In this document: positions 25,510-40,400 of the stretch, in pieces
How positions within the stretch are numbered: the stretch's first letter is position 1
Layout of the letters: every line of letters begins with the position of its first letter
DNA from: Bugula neritina
Lineage: Eukaryota > Bryozoa > Gymnolaemata > Cheilostomatida > Bugulidae
DNA length: 64,000 bases
NCBI GenBank assembly: GCA_964035545.1
Contig: OZ037768.1
Span: forward strand, 11,920,741 to 11,984,740
Direction of reading: 5' to 3'
Translations under genes and position numbers: made by a program
Notes under the pieces: model-generated
Database searches by the model: none
What the model saw: only the letters and a program-made list of their open reading frames with translations
What the model was told of the DNA's origin: nothing

Positions 25510-28507
25510 AATGCTGATGAGCATGTGCTATCTCATACAAGGCCAAAGTACTAATAGCAGTCAGTAAATGTAGTCTCAATCCGTTTGTCTCAGCTTTAGA
25601 AAAAAAGAAATACAATATTAAAATAACAAATTTTTATTGTAAATATATTTTCAACAATTATTCGACCAGCTTTCGAAAGTATACAGCTAGGTGATGCATG
25701 TGATACAGTTACTTCGGCTCTGACAAATGCGCTGAGAAAGATGAGTTCAGTTTTGTAAATGCCTTTTTAGGAAACTGACAAAATTATTCTGACAATAATT
25801 AAACAGCAGAAACAGTTTTTTTGTAGTGAAAGTGAAAACACCTTAAAATATAAAAAAATATTAGAAATTGAATTTTTAATCATTATAGTGATAGAAATGT
25901 CAAAAATTGATTTTAAAGTCTTAGCTTCTATAATCTATATTCTATACCTTTGCTCAAGTTGCTAATATAGGATTTTATTATCACCCATGAGCATACTTAG
26001 TTAGGGGTCTGTATTATATATTAAATTGATATACAGTATAATAGATTTGTAAGTAGCTGAAAGAATATAGAGAAATACTTTATAGTTTATACAGTAACTG
26101 TTTAAAATCTAAATGTTGGATCGCTTAATCTGACACACGCTGACTGTAGTAAAATATGCAAAGCCTTAGCTTTTTGCAAATGAGATGTGGCTACAGCACA
26201 GCCCTTATAGCTCTCAAGTACAGCCAGTTACCAAAAATATGTGCTAGTGAACAGGCTAAGTTATACACCAAAATAAGTAAGCTTCTCTAATATTCTCTCA
26301 ATTCCTTAACTATATTGTATTTTTTCACTTTCTACAAAGCAATATGTATTTTGGAACATCATGTATATATATTTGCAATTTCGTTTGTGTTCAATAGCCA
26401 AACTTTGCTGAGTTGCCCCCTCTTTTCACAAAGGTTTAATGGTGTAAAAAGACAACTCCATATTAGACAAACTTCCCTACCATGGGACAAATAGCAGCAT
26501 GGGCTTAGTGTAAAGTAATATCAAATACAGTACTATTTATATAAAAATAATATAGTTATATGTTTCTAGTTTAGTACATTTCAGCAAAACAGAATAGTAG
26601 CAATTATCAGTTTGTCATTGTTGAAGTATAATCATGGTTTTTAAGCATGTATTGCATTATAAAATAGAAATGTTATCAACTGCATGAAAATTGCTAATAA
26701 CTTCAAATAAATTAGTTTTTAAGAAAATCATAGTCTGTTAATTAGATCTGAAAGTCAAGCATAAGAACATCGTCAAAAAAATTCCATTTGCTAAAAAAAT
26801 TATATCCTTAGAGAGTTTCAGTCTAGTTTATAGCAGGCCCAAAGTTATATAGTACAGCAACCATATATCATTCCAAATTGACTTAATAAAAGATAATTTA
26901 CTAATCATAATTACAGAGTTCAATTTCTGTGCTAAGTAAGTTAAATTACAATAAATTATAAACATATAGATCTGTGTATCCATTATTACAGCAGGCTTTA
27001 ACCTCAATTCTTATGTTGATTCAAACTCTTTCTTCATTCTCATAATATTTCATATTTTGTATGAGCTCTAAAAATAACAAATTTTGGCAATTGGCATAAA
27101 AATCAATTAACCACCGACAACTCAAATGATTGGATCTGTAAGCAATAATTGTTTTGCTATAATTATATTATAAAATTTTATAAATCAATTTGCTTAACAT
27201 ACAATAATTTTTTATCCTACAAACTGTAACTAATTTAAATAATATCATCATTATTCAACATTACTAAACCATACACAATATTTGCTTTAGCGAAAAATAT
27301 TTTTATAAAGCTTCCATAAAGATTTGTGCATAATCCAAAAGCTACTCATCAGCCTTTAACAAATATTGGAATTATCTTCCCAAAAAAAATTATTTTTACT
27401 CGAACACGTAATAGTTATTGTCTCCTGCTTTGATTTACATAGAAAACTTTGAATGATGTGAAAACCCTGCTAAAGCAGAAATTATTTCCATCTCAATCCG
27501 AACATGGCTCAATAATATTAATTATAACAAAATCAGAATTTTCATGCAAAATTGTAATTCATTTTTATCGGGACTCAATAAAGACACATTTTTGCTTTCA
27601 AAGAATAATTTATGTTTTTGATTTACTTTGGAAGTAGGTATCTCAAAGCAAAATTAATCATAAAATTAAATTACTTACTTGTTTTTACATTAACTTTAAG
27701 TTTAAGTTTCACTTTCAGTTTCATCTAATTAGTAAATCACTAATTCTAAATGTATTATAAATCTTGCTCTTAGACTTTGTCAGCTGAATAATGATGATCA
27801 TTAATTGTATAACACAATACTCAGGTGTTGAGCTTGAACTAATAATTGAAGTGTTGCTTTTAGTTTTTGTCAAAAAATTAGGTAATTTATTTCAAGTCAT
27901 CATAATGAATAAATTGTTATAATTTATCATTATCATTATGATCATCGTTATCCACCCATTGGCATTAAAAAACCTAACACTCGGACAGCCATGTACTTGT
28001 GGTTGTACTTGTAGGTGGACCCAGCATTATGCTCACTATCAATATGAACATAAATATTAAATTATATAATAATGTTAGGTTATTATAAGTATGATATTGA
28101 TGGTCACAAGAAGACTTTTGTTGACAATATGAATATGACTATCATTTATTATTAAATTTAATTAAATAGATATTGAAATTGAGTAATTATAAACATGAAA
28201 ATTAGTGCTACTTTATTACATTTACTGCGAGTATGAGTTTCTCTTGGGATAGAATAACACACACTATGAGTATATAAAAGAACACCATGTTATCAATTGT
28301 AATGATTATCAATTTATCCCAATTATGTACTTACTTAGATTTTAAACCATTTTACTTTTAGGGTGATAGCACTGTTTAGAAATAAATCAGTTATCATATA
28401 CATGAAAATAAACAAGCCATTTAGACTATACATGTTAATGAATAATTTAAAGATAAATCAGTGATTGTAATTTATATTAGCAGGTATTATGTTTGATTTA
28501 TATTATT

Positions 28508-28812
28508 AGGTGTCCCGTAAAAATGGCACAGGTAAAAATGGCACAGGTAATAATGGCACGAATGGCAAAGTAGGTGAAATGGCACGTTTTCAATATTAGG
28601 GTTTGCGGTTGGGGGTTTGGAATGGGGGTTTAGGTTTGGGGATGGGAGTTTAGAGTTTAAAGTTGGGGTTTAAAAGTTGGAGGTTTGGGTTTTCGAGTAA
28701 GGTTTGGATTTGGAGGTCGGTAAAATTTAGCACCAGTGTGCCATTTTTATCTACTTTTACATTTGTGCCATTTTTACCTGTGCCATTATTACCTGTGCAA
28801 TTTTTACCTAAA
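28508..28812. mobile_element. G-rich-core inverted-repeat element, copy A
   Basis: The left arm holds tandem AAAATGGCACAGGT-type words and the right arm their reverse complement (GTGCCATTTTTACCTG). Between them is a G-rich strand of GGGGTTTGGG and GGTTTGGGTTTT runs. The conserved junction word CAATATTAGGG lies at the left edge of the core. It shares this architecture with copies at 34985 and 35645. A small non-autonomous foldback element is the best reading. Confidence 0.65.
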
Positions 28813-31421
28813 ATCATATTATTGTTATGTCAACCAAGAATCATTGCCATTGAGATAATCCTAATATCAAATACATATATATGAGTAATTAATTAATGCT
28901 AATCGTTATCATGATTATGTTGATGTGTTTTTGGCTATTTATCAATATAAATATAATGACCCTTTTCTATGTCCCCTACACCCAGTTATGACCTCCAGTT
29001 ATGCCCATCCTGACAGTACATCCTATAACCTAATTATTGAAAAATGTTAAAAATGCCAGCATTTGGCTGTTACATAAAATAAAAAATATGCTATAACAGT
29101 TTTCTTCCAAGAAACAAATATGTAAACAGTAGCATACATCTTAGTACTTCAACAAATTTTGTAAATAATTTCTCCATTAAAAAATTTGGAAAATTCCAGT
29201 TTGAAGTAATTTTGTGGCTTTTGTTGTCATTGAGTAATGCTGCAGTAAATTGATTGACTGTGACATAAGCTTCCTTAATTAGTTTTGGACTGTCACCAGT
29301 TCAATCAAACAACTTCAACTATTTATTAGAGCTTAGAGAGCTGTAGTCACCTACTAGTCCAATGGGCTACATATTTGATGAAGGATATTACGAGTTGTGC
29401 AGTAGGGATGTACTTGGTGAAAAAATTGGCTATTGGCAATTTGAAGTGTTTAGATATTATATAGACTTTGACTACAAAATATAGTTTCATGTACATTTAC
29501 GATTAGGAAAACCCTCGATCACTAAAACCTTCTATAAATTGAAATGATTGTCAGCAAAATGTGCTAAATAAGTGTTGAAGTAGGCTACTTCATAATTTTT
29601 CACCCAAGACTTTCACAAAATATACATTTTACTTGAAACTAAAACACTCAACTAGCACCAACATATAGTACTAGATTTCAAGACTATTGAGGTATATAAA
29701 ACACACATACCTATGCACACAGTTAAATACAATGCTTGCACTCAGTAGAAAGTAGTTAACATTTGGTGATTATGGTGACAGTTTCTTTACTTGTTTTAGT
29801 GTAATTGTCAAAAGTATAACGTTACATATAGATATTTTTTTTAAAAATAAGACAAATTATGAAAAAAAAACTTTTATCAATAAAGTCTAAAAATTTTAGA
29901 TTAACCTTGCATGCAAAAATCTAAAAAATAAAAGAATAATTAAATGCCATTAAAAGTAATATCCTGGCCGCAACTGCACATTGTTACTAAGTTAAAAGAT
30001 GTGCTGTCATAATTAGCACAACTCTTAATTCAAATTGAGTGTTATGAACATGAGAAAAAAAGGCTAAAGTTAGCTTAATATTATCAACTGTTAGTGGCTA
30101 ATACCTCAATTATTCAGTTTTGGTAAACCTAATAAACTCTTGAAAAACTTCTTTATATTAACTTTTTTTAGGGATATTGAAATACTACAAAAGGTCGTAA
30201 TAGATCTAAATCTTATGGTTTTAACAGTGTATTTTTTAAAAAAAATTATTTAGTTTAAGCATTTTATTGTGTAAAATGAAGCATTCACTATGCTGACTCA
30301 ATTCAAAAATGACCTTATTCGCATTGTGTTTTAATATTTTGTTGAGAATGAAATTGGGACTGTCTTTACTAGATTTTTCAGTTTTTTTCAAATCTTCGTG
30401 TATTTTTGCTATGCCTAAAAACAGGTTCAGTGCAGTTTTGAACTTTTGCCTATACAAGCACTGAGTAATAACTGTACTATGCAACTAATTGTAAGTTGTT
30501 ACTAAATCCTTTTTACTAAAGGGCTTGTTTTACCATTCTCATTTTAAACTTATTAAACTTTTCAAAGCCTTACTAAATATAACTTTTATCAACTGATTAG
30601 AAAAACAGCAGCAAGAAACTGCCAATATAGAAGTGTGAAAGAAGTTAATCATAATAATGTAACTAGATTACTCTGTAAATTAAATCAATTATTGGTTATT
30701 GACCTTGTCTCAATTTATGAGGTACATTTCATTATTCTAATGAAACTCTTTTCAGTCCTACACCTGGTTACTATGTAATAAATAAGTCAAGTGGCTGATG
30801 GCTGATGGAGCAGTAGTAGTTACCAGACAGTTTTGTTTATTATTTAGTTACCTATTGATTAATTTCTATGCAGCATTATATAACCCCAAACTGCTTTAGA
30901 TCAATAGAAATCTGTCTTGACTACGTAGAAATATTTGAAGATATACAAATATGTACAAAATATACTTTAGCTTAGCTTATTATTATTATTTAGTCATTTG
31001 GAGGTGCTTTGCCTCATCCTAGATTTTTGCTTATTTAAGCAGTCACTGTTGTAGTTAAAATTATAATAATTTATAAACTTGTCAGATGATGAACAGCATT
31101 TAGGTTTAACTACTTCAGTTTGAAGAGCTGTAATTTTATCTGATAGGCCTTGAAAGTTAAACAATATAGAATATAACAGATGATTCCAGTGATTAGAATA
31201 TCAACTTGTGACTCAAAGCTTAGGTTTAAAGCAAACTGTTTCACTTTTAAAGCTGTATTTATAGTTTGCAATGCTACAAATAGCAACTGCAAGTATTCAC
31301 TAGAGCTGATGCTCTCCCCAAAAGCTTCAAATCTGTGTACCTGTTTTCTAGATTTACCAGCTGCTACTTAGTGCAGTAGTGTGTATTATACATGACCTAT
31401 AAATACAATTGTTAATTAAGT

Positions 31422-34400
31422 ATGAGATGTTGTATTAATAGATCCATCATGACTAACCCTACTACATCTCCCAGGACTGTTTCTGGAGAACTACAAAATA
31501 AGGTAATGTCTTGCTTACGTTACTTTACAATATTCTATCCTCTATGAATACATGGCAGTAGTGGAAAATTTTCAATGGCTTAAGTTTTTAATTATCTTTG
31601 AACAATTTGGTTTGGGGCACAAATTGAAATTCTCACAAAAGCATAACTTCTTTTGCTAAATTTTCTCCTATAAACACAGGCTTTTCTAGGTTTATCTATT
31701 ACATTTTAGCTTTACTATCACCTTTTGTCACAATACTTGTTATATAACCTAAGCCTGTTTATTTTTTCACCTTCATAGAGTAGCATTGTAATTTATAGCC
31801 AATGGTGTCTACTGTAATGTTACGTAATCAATATATTATTAACATAAACATAAGTGCCAGCTTCACACTGATGTATAGAACTTTATTTGAGTCTCATTGC
31901 TAGGAGTAGTCTAGTTAGGGTAAGTTGGGAACCTTACTTGCCGTATAATTATATTGCCAATGTTGAATGCAATAAAACCATTCACGTTGTGAATTTCACA
32001 ACATTTTATGTTAAACAATCATGCTCATCACAACTTCACTAAATACAATCAATTAAACCAAGCAGAAGATCAGTTAGGTTTTGTAAATTCTGACAACGCA
32101 AATCATAAAGAGAGAGATATTTACTGGCAGGCATGCAGGTTAGTATATGTATATATTGGGTTCATATGAATATCCTATCATTACCTGTTTGGTTGTTATT
32201 ATGCTTTCGCGTTCAGAAATAATTAAGATTAGGTTAATACATTTAGCTTTCTACAAATTTTCAGACTGATTAATACTAAATACTTAATATACACTTTTCT
32301 TCATTGCTGGTAATAAGACATAGGGTAACTTAACTGGCGTTCAGCTACAGAACAAAGAGGAGATAGGTGAGAATAGGTGAGAAAAAAAGAATAACTCAAG
32401 TCTTAACTGGTTTGATGACCAGTAAAGTTCAAAGTTTTATATAATAAAACAATATAAATTGTTCTTAAGCTCTAAAGTTTACAACTCGTGTATCTGTTAT
32501 ATCTATTAGTATTTCAATACAAATCAGCAGTCTAATTGCTACTGACTGACACCACCCATTACCTCTGTAACAAAACAACAATTAGAGCAGTAGAAGTTAC
32601 TGCTTATGGCTGGGGCTGGTTAGGGATGGGCCGTTGCAACAATGTAATTTCAGTGTAGGGATACAGTAGTCTTTTTTAAATTAAAATTTACGTATGAAAA
32701 TATGCAGATATTTAGGTTTCATTTTAAAATCTCAGCAGATATTTTATTACCTCTAAGCTAAGTATGGGTTTATTAAATCTTAACCCACTATGAGCAAATA
32801 ATTTGGAAGCATAAAACATGAATCTACTCATCTCTAGGCATAAGACTATTCTATGACTATACAGCTATAATAATGATAACACGCTTAAGTTATAATATTA
32901 TTATAATTTTGTGGAGTTGCTGCTAATACATACTCCTGTTTGCCTGTAACCTCAGCAGGCTCCTGCAGCTGTATTCCACTTAACATAACTTACTCTGCAA
33001 TGGAGGTAGCAAAAGTTGTAAGTTAGATATTACTCTATATTCTGATGCTTCATGCATCCATTCCTTCATTCCCTCTAACAGATTATTTGTTGAAACTTAG
33101 GGGCTACGTGTTATTGCTATGGTTCTTATAAGGTAGAATGCTAACTGTATAGTAGCCATGTGATCATGCTATCAAGGGTAAATGTCAAGGTTATTTCACT
33201 TTTCTGTATTTCATCATAGGCAGAGCATAGAAAGTTTTACTACTGTGGGGAGCATGTGATACTGACAAGTAAAGCAGGTTGTTCAGTATTAGACGAGGCC
33301 AAGCAACTCCTTGCTAACAAGTTTGTTGGAAAACCGTTGACTCAGAAGTGCCAAGCAGTTGGAGATGGACAGGTGAGCCTGTAATCCTGTATAGCTATTG
33401 ATTTGTTGAAACGGCTTGAAAAGACCTGTTTACAAGCTGTTTTACACCACTGGTTTCCAAAACTGTTGAGCAAGTTAAAAAAACAGACAATTTTCAACTG
33501 GCAACATACTCCTATTGGCTAGACATTGTAGAACTTGGAAATAAGCACATTCTCAAGAAAGGCTGTAAATGTAGCTTAACGTTCTTTATTGAATATACAA
33601 TCCTTTGTCAGCCAGGAAACATCTCAATGTGTGTGTCTGTTTTTGATGCTGATATCAATTGTAAGGTACTTAAAGTAGTTTTGTTGTAACTTATAATAAC
33701 TTTATTCACCTAAACACTAAACACTGACTTGAAACTGGCAACATTCGTGGAACAGCCTTATTACATAACTGCAGTCTGATTGACTGCCATTGAATTACTA
33801 CAATACAATGTACACATTTTGATGCAGCATTACATAATAACAAATTAGTCTTATTGTTAAATAACCACTGCCATGAACACCACATCAACCATGTTTTTAT
33901 GTCTAAATATTGACCAGCCTTGAGTAAGTAGTATACACTGCATTTCCATTACTTCTGCGAATGGATGCTCTTACTTATAGATGAATTTGGAGAATTGGTT
34001 TGCATAAGCTTAGGGTTGTGGTTTCATTCGATACAACTGTTTCCAAACATCGAATGAAAAATTCATTCAAAAAGTTCATAAGCTTAGAAACCTAGTGATA
34101 AGGTCTACCATTTTAATATTGCCTTTTTTCTGTTGCAGAGGCCACAGCATATGATCGTCATGTTTGCTCAAAATAGAATTATCATCACAGGTAGGAAATA
34201 TTTTCATCAACCATGTAGCACATGGTAAGAGTTATTGCAGCAGTTTATTAAAACTTGAGTTTAAAAAAAGTTTCAAATTTTTTAAAATTAAATTTCGCTA
34301 GTATGGTACCAGTGATACATAACTAGTCTACAATATATATTTGGTACTAAAATTTAGCAGTGTTGTATTTCTCTGAACAATGTTTGCATGTGCCTGCTTT

Positions 34401-37400
34401 AGTATAGACATGCACCTAGTGCCATATGTTGCCGGTAAAAAGTCTAGTGATATGGTTAGTCATATGTTGCAGGTAAAAGTCTAGTGATATGGTTAGTCTT
34501 ATGTTGCAGGTAAAAAGTCTAGTGATATGGTTAGTCATATGTTGCAGGTAAAAGTCTAGTGATATGGTTAGTCTTATGTTGCAGGTAAAAAGTCTAGTGA
34601 TATGGTTAGTCATATGTTGCAGGTAAAAAGTCTAGTGATATGGTTAGTCATATGTTGCAGGTAAAAAGTCTAGTGATATGGTTAGTCTTATGTTGCAGGT
34701 AAAAAGTCTAGTGATATGGTTAGTCATATGTTGCAGGTAAAAAGTCTAGTGATATGGTTAGTCTTATGTTGCAGGTAAAAAGTCTAGTGATATGGTTAGT
34801 CAAGTGTATGAGTTGCTCAATTCCTACTTCAACTCTGGCTGTCAGTCTATCCTATCTGCTGGTAACAACAGACCTTCTAATGGAGCATCTCGCAGTCCTG
34901 TAAGTCAGCTGTCAGTGTGATATATAGTTGACTGAATATAAGCCAGGTGTGGTTTTTTTACAGCAGTTTCGGCAGCTACAATTTTAAGCAATAACGGCAC
35001 AAGTAACAATGGCACAAATGGCACTGGTAATAATGGCACAAATGGAAAAGTAGGTAAAAATGGCACACTGGTGTTGAGTCTTTCCAACCCCCAAACCCAA
35101 ACCCCCACCCTTAAACCCCAAATCTAAACCCCCATTCCAAGCTCCCAACCCCTAATATTGAAAATGTGCCTTTTTTACCTACTTTGCCATATGTGCCATT
35201 ATTACCTGTGCTATTTTTACTGGACACCGACAGCTGCAGGTTTATTCCACAGTTTTAATCATTGAAATATAATTCCCGTGGAATGGCCAAGTTCATTTTT
35301 TCATAGTTCAGCCATCTTCGATTTAGCCACACCTACTTTCTAATGCAAAGGCAATGGTGATTGCTATTTTTTACAATAATGTTAAACCCTGCCAGGTCAT
35401 CACACAACTAAATAATACGAATTATTTTTTTCTGATGATGATGGTTTTTTCAAAACATAGAAAACATAGAGTGGTAGTTATAAAAACTATTTTACTTTGA
35501 AAAAAGTGTATATTATGTAAAAACCTAATATATAATGGAATATAATGTAAGTAATGTAAGTTTTAATTCAGTGGTTTTAATAGCATTTGAAATCTGGATA
35601 TTTGTATTACCACTTTCCTTGTATTGATCTTAGTCTTTTATAGCCAGCTTGATTTTAGGTGAAAATAGCGCCAGTAAATATGGCAAACTGATGTTAAATT
35701 TTCCCAACCCCCCCCAACCCTTAAACGCCAAACCCCAACTCCCACCCCAAACCCTAATATTGAAAATGTGCCCTTTGCCACTTGTGCCATTATTACTTGC
35801 ATGTGCCATTTTTACCTGCAATGCAAACACCTTTACACTAAATTACTTTGATTTGGGTTTTTGTAGTTGCCTCCTCTTTTTATTAGATTATGCACATTTA
35901 TGTCACAGCTCTATTTGTTGACAAGACTACATTTTGTATTGAAATAGCTGCATGTAGTATGAATTTCATATGTTTCAACAACTTCCTGTAATCTTGTACA
36001 TGTTTAAAATTATGTTAAATAAGTTATTTTACTGCTGAAAGTTAAGAATCATAATTAATCAACACAAGTACTACTGATCATAGTGATAGCACAGTTGTAT
36101 TATATTATTTATTGGTAGTGTATGTATCCCAAAAGATGCAAGGTTTTACAGGCAGCCTGCTTTTTCTCCTTTGTTGTGTAAACTTCTCAGCTCAGATTAA
36201 TTTTCTATGAATTGAATTGAGTTTAGACTAGGCAAAAGGGCTGGCTCAAACTTCAGAAGTTCAAACATTATGTAATGGTGCCAAAGAGTATTTATGAAAT
36301 AAAATCAAAGACCATGTCTATTTATATCTTATACTTTTCTGGTGTTTGTCACATTTATTGTCTAATAACCAGCTTGTTCAACAGGAAAACTATATTGACA
36401 AGAATGATCTAGAAAAATCTATTCCTGAAATAAAGATTGCTGAAACATCTCTGGGTATGCGTGCACAAACTGATCATTGGGATAGCAATTGTGACAGTGA
36501 GTACACGCAGCTACATGCTATAATATCTGTCACAAATGCTAATACTGACTCTTCATCTGTTTGTATTACCACCCAATTCATTTTGACTACATGCTTACTG
36601 AAAACAATATTTACAAGCTCCTAGCATCCCATTAGTGATTAGGTGCATTTGACACACCCAGCTGGTTAGTGAGGAGAATCACTACTTGCTAACAGGGTTG
36701 GGGTCAATTACATGTGAATGTAATTAATTACAATTACATGAAAATTTGTCAATTACAATTGTAATTACAGTCAAATAGTAATGTAATTAATTACAATTAC
36801 AATTACTTTAGAGATAAATAGAAGTTATGCAATTTCACTTCTAGGGTCCAACTAGCAGGGGCAATTTTGACAGTGGTGAACCTCCTTTGTTCTCAACAGT
36901 GATACTATACCTCATTGACTGAATCTGAATTTGTTATTTAACAGTAGGCATGGTAGGAAAAGTATGAAATTTTTAGGATTTTAAAGTTTGAAGTAATTGA
37001 CATGTAATTATAAAGTAGTTGTAAAAATCAATTACATTAGATATGTGATTAATTACAATTATTACAATTACATTTTTATACATCAATTACAAATTATATT
37101 TAATTACTTGAAAAAATGTAAATAATTACAACCAATTACAATTACCCCAACCCTGCTTGCTAATGCTTGTCATTAATAAGTTCCCTACTTATTGATAAGG
37201 CGATATACTGTCCAATTGGTAACCTAGTTTAATAGGAACCATTGACACTAAATAAAGTGACAAAACTAGTGTATATTCCAGTCTCACACGACATCTCTGC
37301 TGCCTTTTCAGCCATATAACATTTTCCCCCACATGTCTATCCTCAAAACAGTTCTTTGGTTTACTGGTTGGACAATTGAATTGTTTTGTATGAAGTAGTT

Positions 37401-40400
37401 GAGTAATTAATTAATTTTATTCAGCATCAACTTGCAATCTAGAATTTCGAATTATTCAGCAGATTTATTTCTTACTTGGAACTCTCAGTTTATATGTATT
37501 TTAATGACAGGCTTTGCGGTAACTGGCTCTAAAGAACAGAAAAGACTTGGACTAAATAGTCAGCCTCTGTTTTCTAAAGCTGTGAGTTATATTCGTAATA
37601 ATTATGAATAGGTTCAACATTATTTCATAATTTGTACGAGTAAAACTGCTGTATTTGTGCTTTGCTGCCAATGATAGTCACTTTTGTATGCAAGAATATG
37701 AAAGTCAATACATTCTTAAACATATCAATGATTCTGGAAAAATCTTTTAGGCATATCTTTTATACATTATAATTGCATATGTATAGATCTGAAAATTCTA
37801 AGAAGTATTTATGAAGCTAGAGCACTAATTCTCTTTTATGAACCAATAACTGCCCCTTCTTTTATCATTGTATTTTTTGCACAGTCGCTCTCACATAATA
37901 TCCATATTTCCAGTCAGATGTAAGCCCTAAGCAGTTGACATCACTGACAATACAGTAGCTACTGCTTTTGTGATAATGAGATAATGTCATCAGAGAAAAT
38001 TGGGATAGTCTTACATATTTGTAGTCAAAAAAAAACTAGTATTTGTTATTTTCTAGTAGTTGCTGGTAAAGATGTGGTTTGCTAGATGTGTATCACCCTT
38101 CTATAATAAAGCAGTTATTTCTGAAATGCACAATGTTTCTATGTTAAGTGAATTACCTAAATATAAAGTTTACTAATGCTAAGTGACAGAAAGTTAATCT
38201 TCCAAATATATTTGCGTTGATTTAGCTCAATCATGGGAAACTATGTGAAACTATAGCTGTATAGTGCGGAGAACCCATGTGATAAGGCTAAGTTTCTGAC
38301 TGCTATATAAATTTGTTACACTGCTGCACTTAAAGTATGCATCATGTATAGCGAAGTGCTTTTATTTACAACTTTCCAGATAACTGAGCTGAGAAAAAGG
38401 TCTAAATCAAATGAACGTAAAAGAATTCAAAGATCTCCTCCATCCAAGTCAAGTCCAGTTGTGTCTGAAATGACGAGTGAAATGAACCTCGCTGACAACA
38501 GCATTATAGAAGTTGGAAATCCCATACCTGCTAGTGAGAGTAAAAGTGTTGAACCACTGATTTATGGCAGTAATCCAACTACCAATGTTTTGTCAAAGAG
38601 TCAAGATGCAGAAGAGATGAGTTTGGAGTCGTCTGTCAACAGCAACACAATTCTCAGCAATGAGAAGTTGTCTTTTCTAAAAGTCGGTGAAGTTGATCCA
38701 AATGCAAAAAAGATTGAGTCATGTGACAAGGCTACGAATGCTGTGAGTGAAGACAAATCTACACAGAGTCTTGAAGGTAATTTTGAAGTTGAGTTCTACT
38801 ATTATTTTCTAATCTGACAGAAAGCGCTACGGTATTTTCTGATAGAACCGTCATGATTTGTTTGCCTAATTTTTTGCATCTTGCAAAATTTGCGTTGATC
38901 ATTTTAAAAATATTTGTAATGAAACATATTAGTTTATTTAATTTGAAAATTAATGGCTTTTATTATTTGATTAATTGTTATTCCCAAACATTATTTAAAA
39001 TTTTTTTATTTGATGCCTGTGTGTTTATTTTTTCAATACCCCACATTATATCATTTAATTTTGATATTGAGTTTTTGCCTGAAGTAGATTTTCAACATTA
39101 CTTGATGGGACAGTTTAGCTTTTTTATAACCTTAATGTAATTGTAACTTTATGCTCTTGTTGAGGAGGGGCAATACAACCCTTATAATTACTGCAAAACT
39201 CATTTTAAGAAGGCTGCGGGTTTTATTTAAAGCACAATGGTATTTGCTTTATATCCATATATTTTGTATTGGGTCCCTGCTATTACTAGCTACTAATTAT
39301 CACATCTCAGCAGATCACTTGCTTGCAGGTGCTCCAATACAGTACGAGAGGGATGTCATCCTTCACTTGTCCCTTAGTAGTTTTGCTCTCATGTACCCTC
39401 ACCATCTCATTGTTACCACAGACTGTGAGATTTTAGTTTCACCATCCGTAAGTATTGCCGAAGTCGTAGATTATATTTCTCTATGCAAGTATATATATAA
39501 ACCAAGCACACACGCACACTCAAGAGATATGTGTATGTGTGGTTCATACATTGGTATTACTGACAACTTGTGAATATATGTATATTTTGGACAAGAAAAA
39601 AGCTTTATTTTCATAATAAAATAATTTTTTGAAACTTGTTGGCCATTTTCATATATTGAAGCTCTTTTTAAAAAAGCTCAAGGTAAGTTGACATAAGTCC
39701 CTCTGTGTTTCAGAATATGGTAGCACCATTTGATCCTTCGAAGCACAGATTGCCCGAAACTGACTTGGCAATGTCAAATGTCTTTTCTGCACACAACACA
39801 TACTCAGGTGGTAGCAGGAAGGGTGATAGCGAATGTCAACCTGTACAAAGACACTTTTCTTATACTTCTGATCCGTACGTCACATAGTATTGACTCTGGC
39901 ATTTCTCATCACTAGTTCAAGTTTTATTCTATATTTTGAAGTCTTTTATTTACTTGGATTATATACAGTATCTGAAACATGGTATCTTAGTTTGAGCTAC
40001 AGAATGTTGTAATATCTTTTAATAGGTGGTCATGGGGAGACTCGTCTGGTAATACAAGATATCGCAAGTATCCTTCAGGTAGTTTCTGTATGCTTGTTTT
40101 GTCAACTGTTTCTAAAGGCCTGAACACACCTGATTATAGTTATTAAATTAAGTTGAAGTTGAATTGAAAAAATGTTGCCAAATGGAAATAAATAATTATC
40201 AAATACATTACAGATAAATTTCCCAATTGCTGTCGGTATTTTCAAAGAAATTTTGAGCAATTTTTGATGCTTTTTGCTACGTGTGTTTTACTTTAATGCA
40301 ACTTTGAATGAGTTTTCTGAAATAAATGCAAAGTAGTGTAATACTTGGATGGGAAGATACTGATTTTTATCACTGGAGAAAGTTTAAAACAATTAGATAT

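Larger units (their letters stand above)
23300..31421. other. Gene-poor stretch with transposon remnants
   Basis: About 8 kb of AT-rich DNA with no gene I can support. It holds a 429-bp inverted-repeat element at 25081, a G-rich-core element at 28508, and a simple-word tract at about 27660-28480 resembling the cryptically simple repeats elsewhere. Open frames here are short and lack splice context. Confidence 0.5.

Noticed and set aside
25667-25757. Plus-strand frame reading AFESIQLGDACDTVTSAL after an ACCAG
   Set aside because: Codon use looks coding, but the acceptor is poor, no partner exon was found and the frame ends after about 29 codons.
34416-34613. Minus-strand repetitive open frame (TRLFTCNIRLTISLDFYLQH units)
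   Set aside because: It is the antisense of the 38-bp splice-acceptor minisatellite and has no independent support.
38853-39573. Plus-strand hydrophobic open frames of 95 and 140 residues
   Set aside because: They are intron sequence of the 510-aa gene, plus one real exon (39329-39447) read with intron on both sides. Composition is Phe/Ile/Leu-rich as expected from AT-rich DNA.
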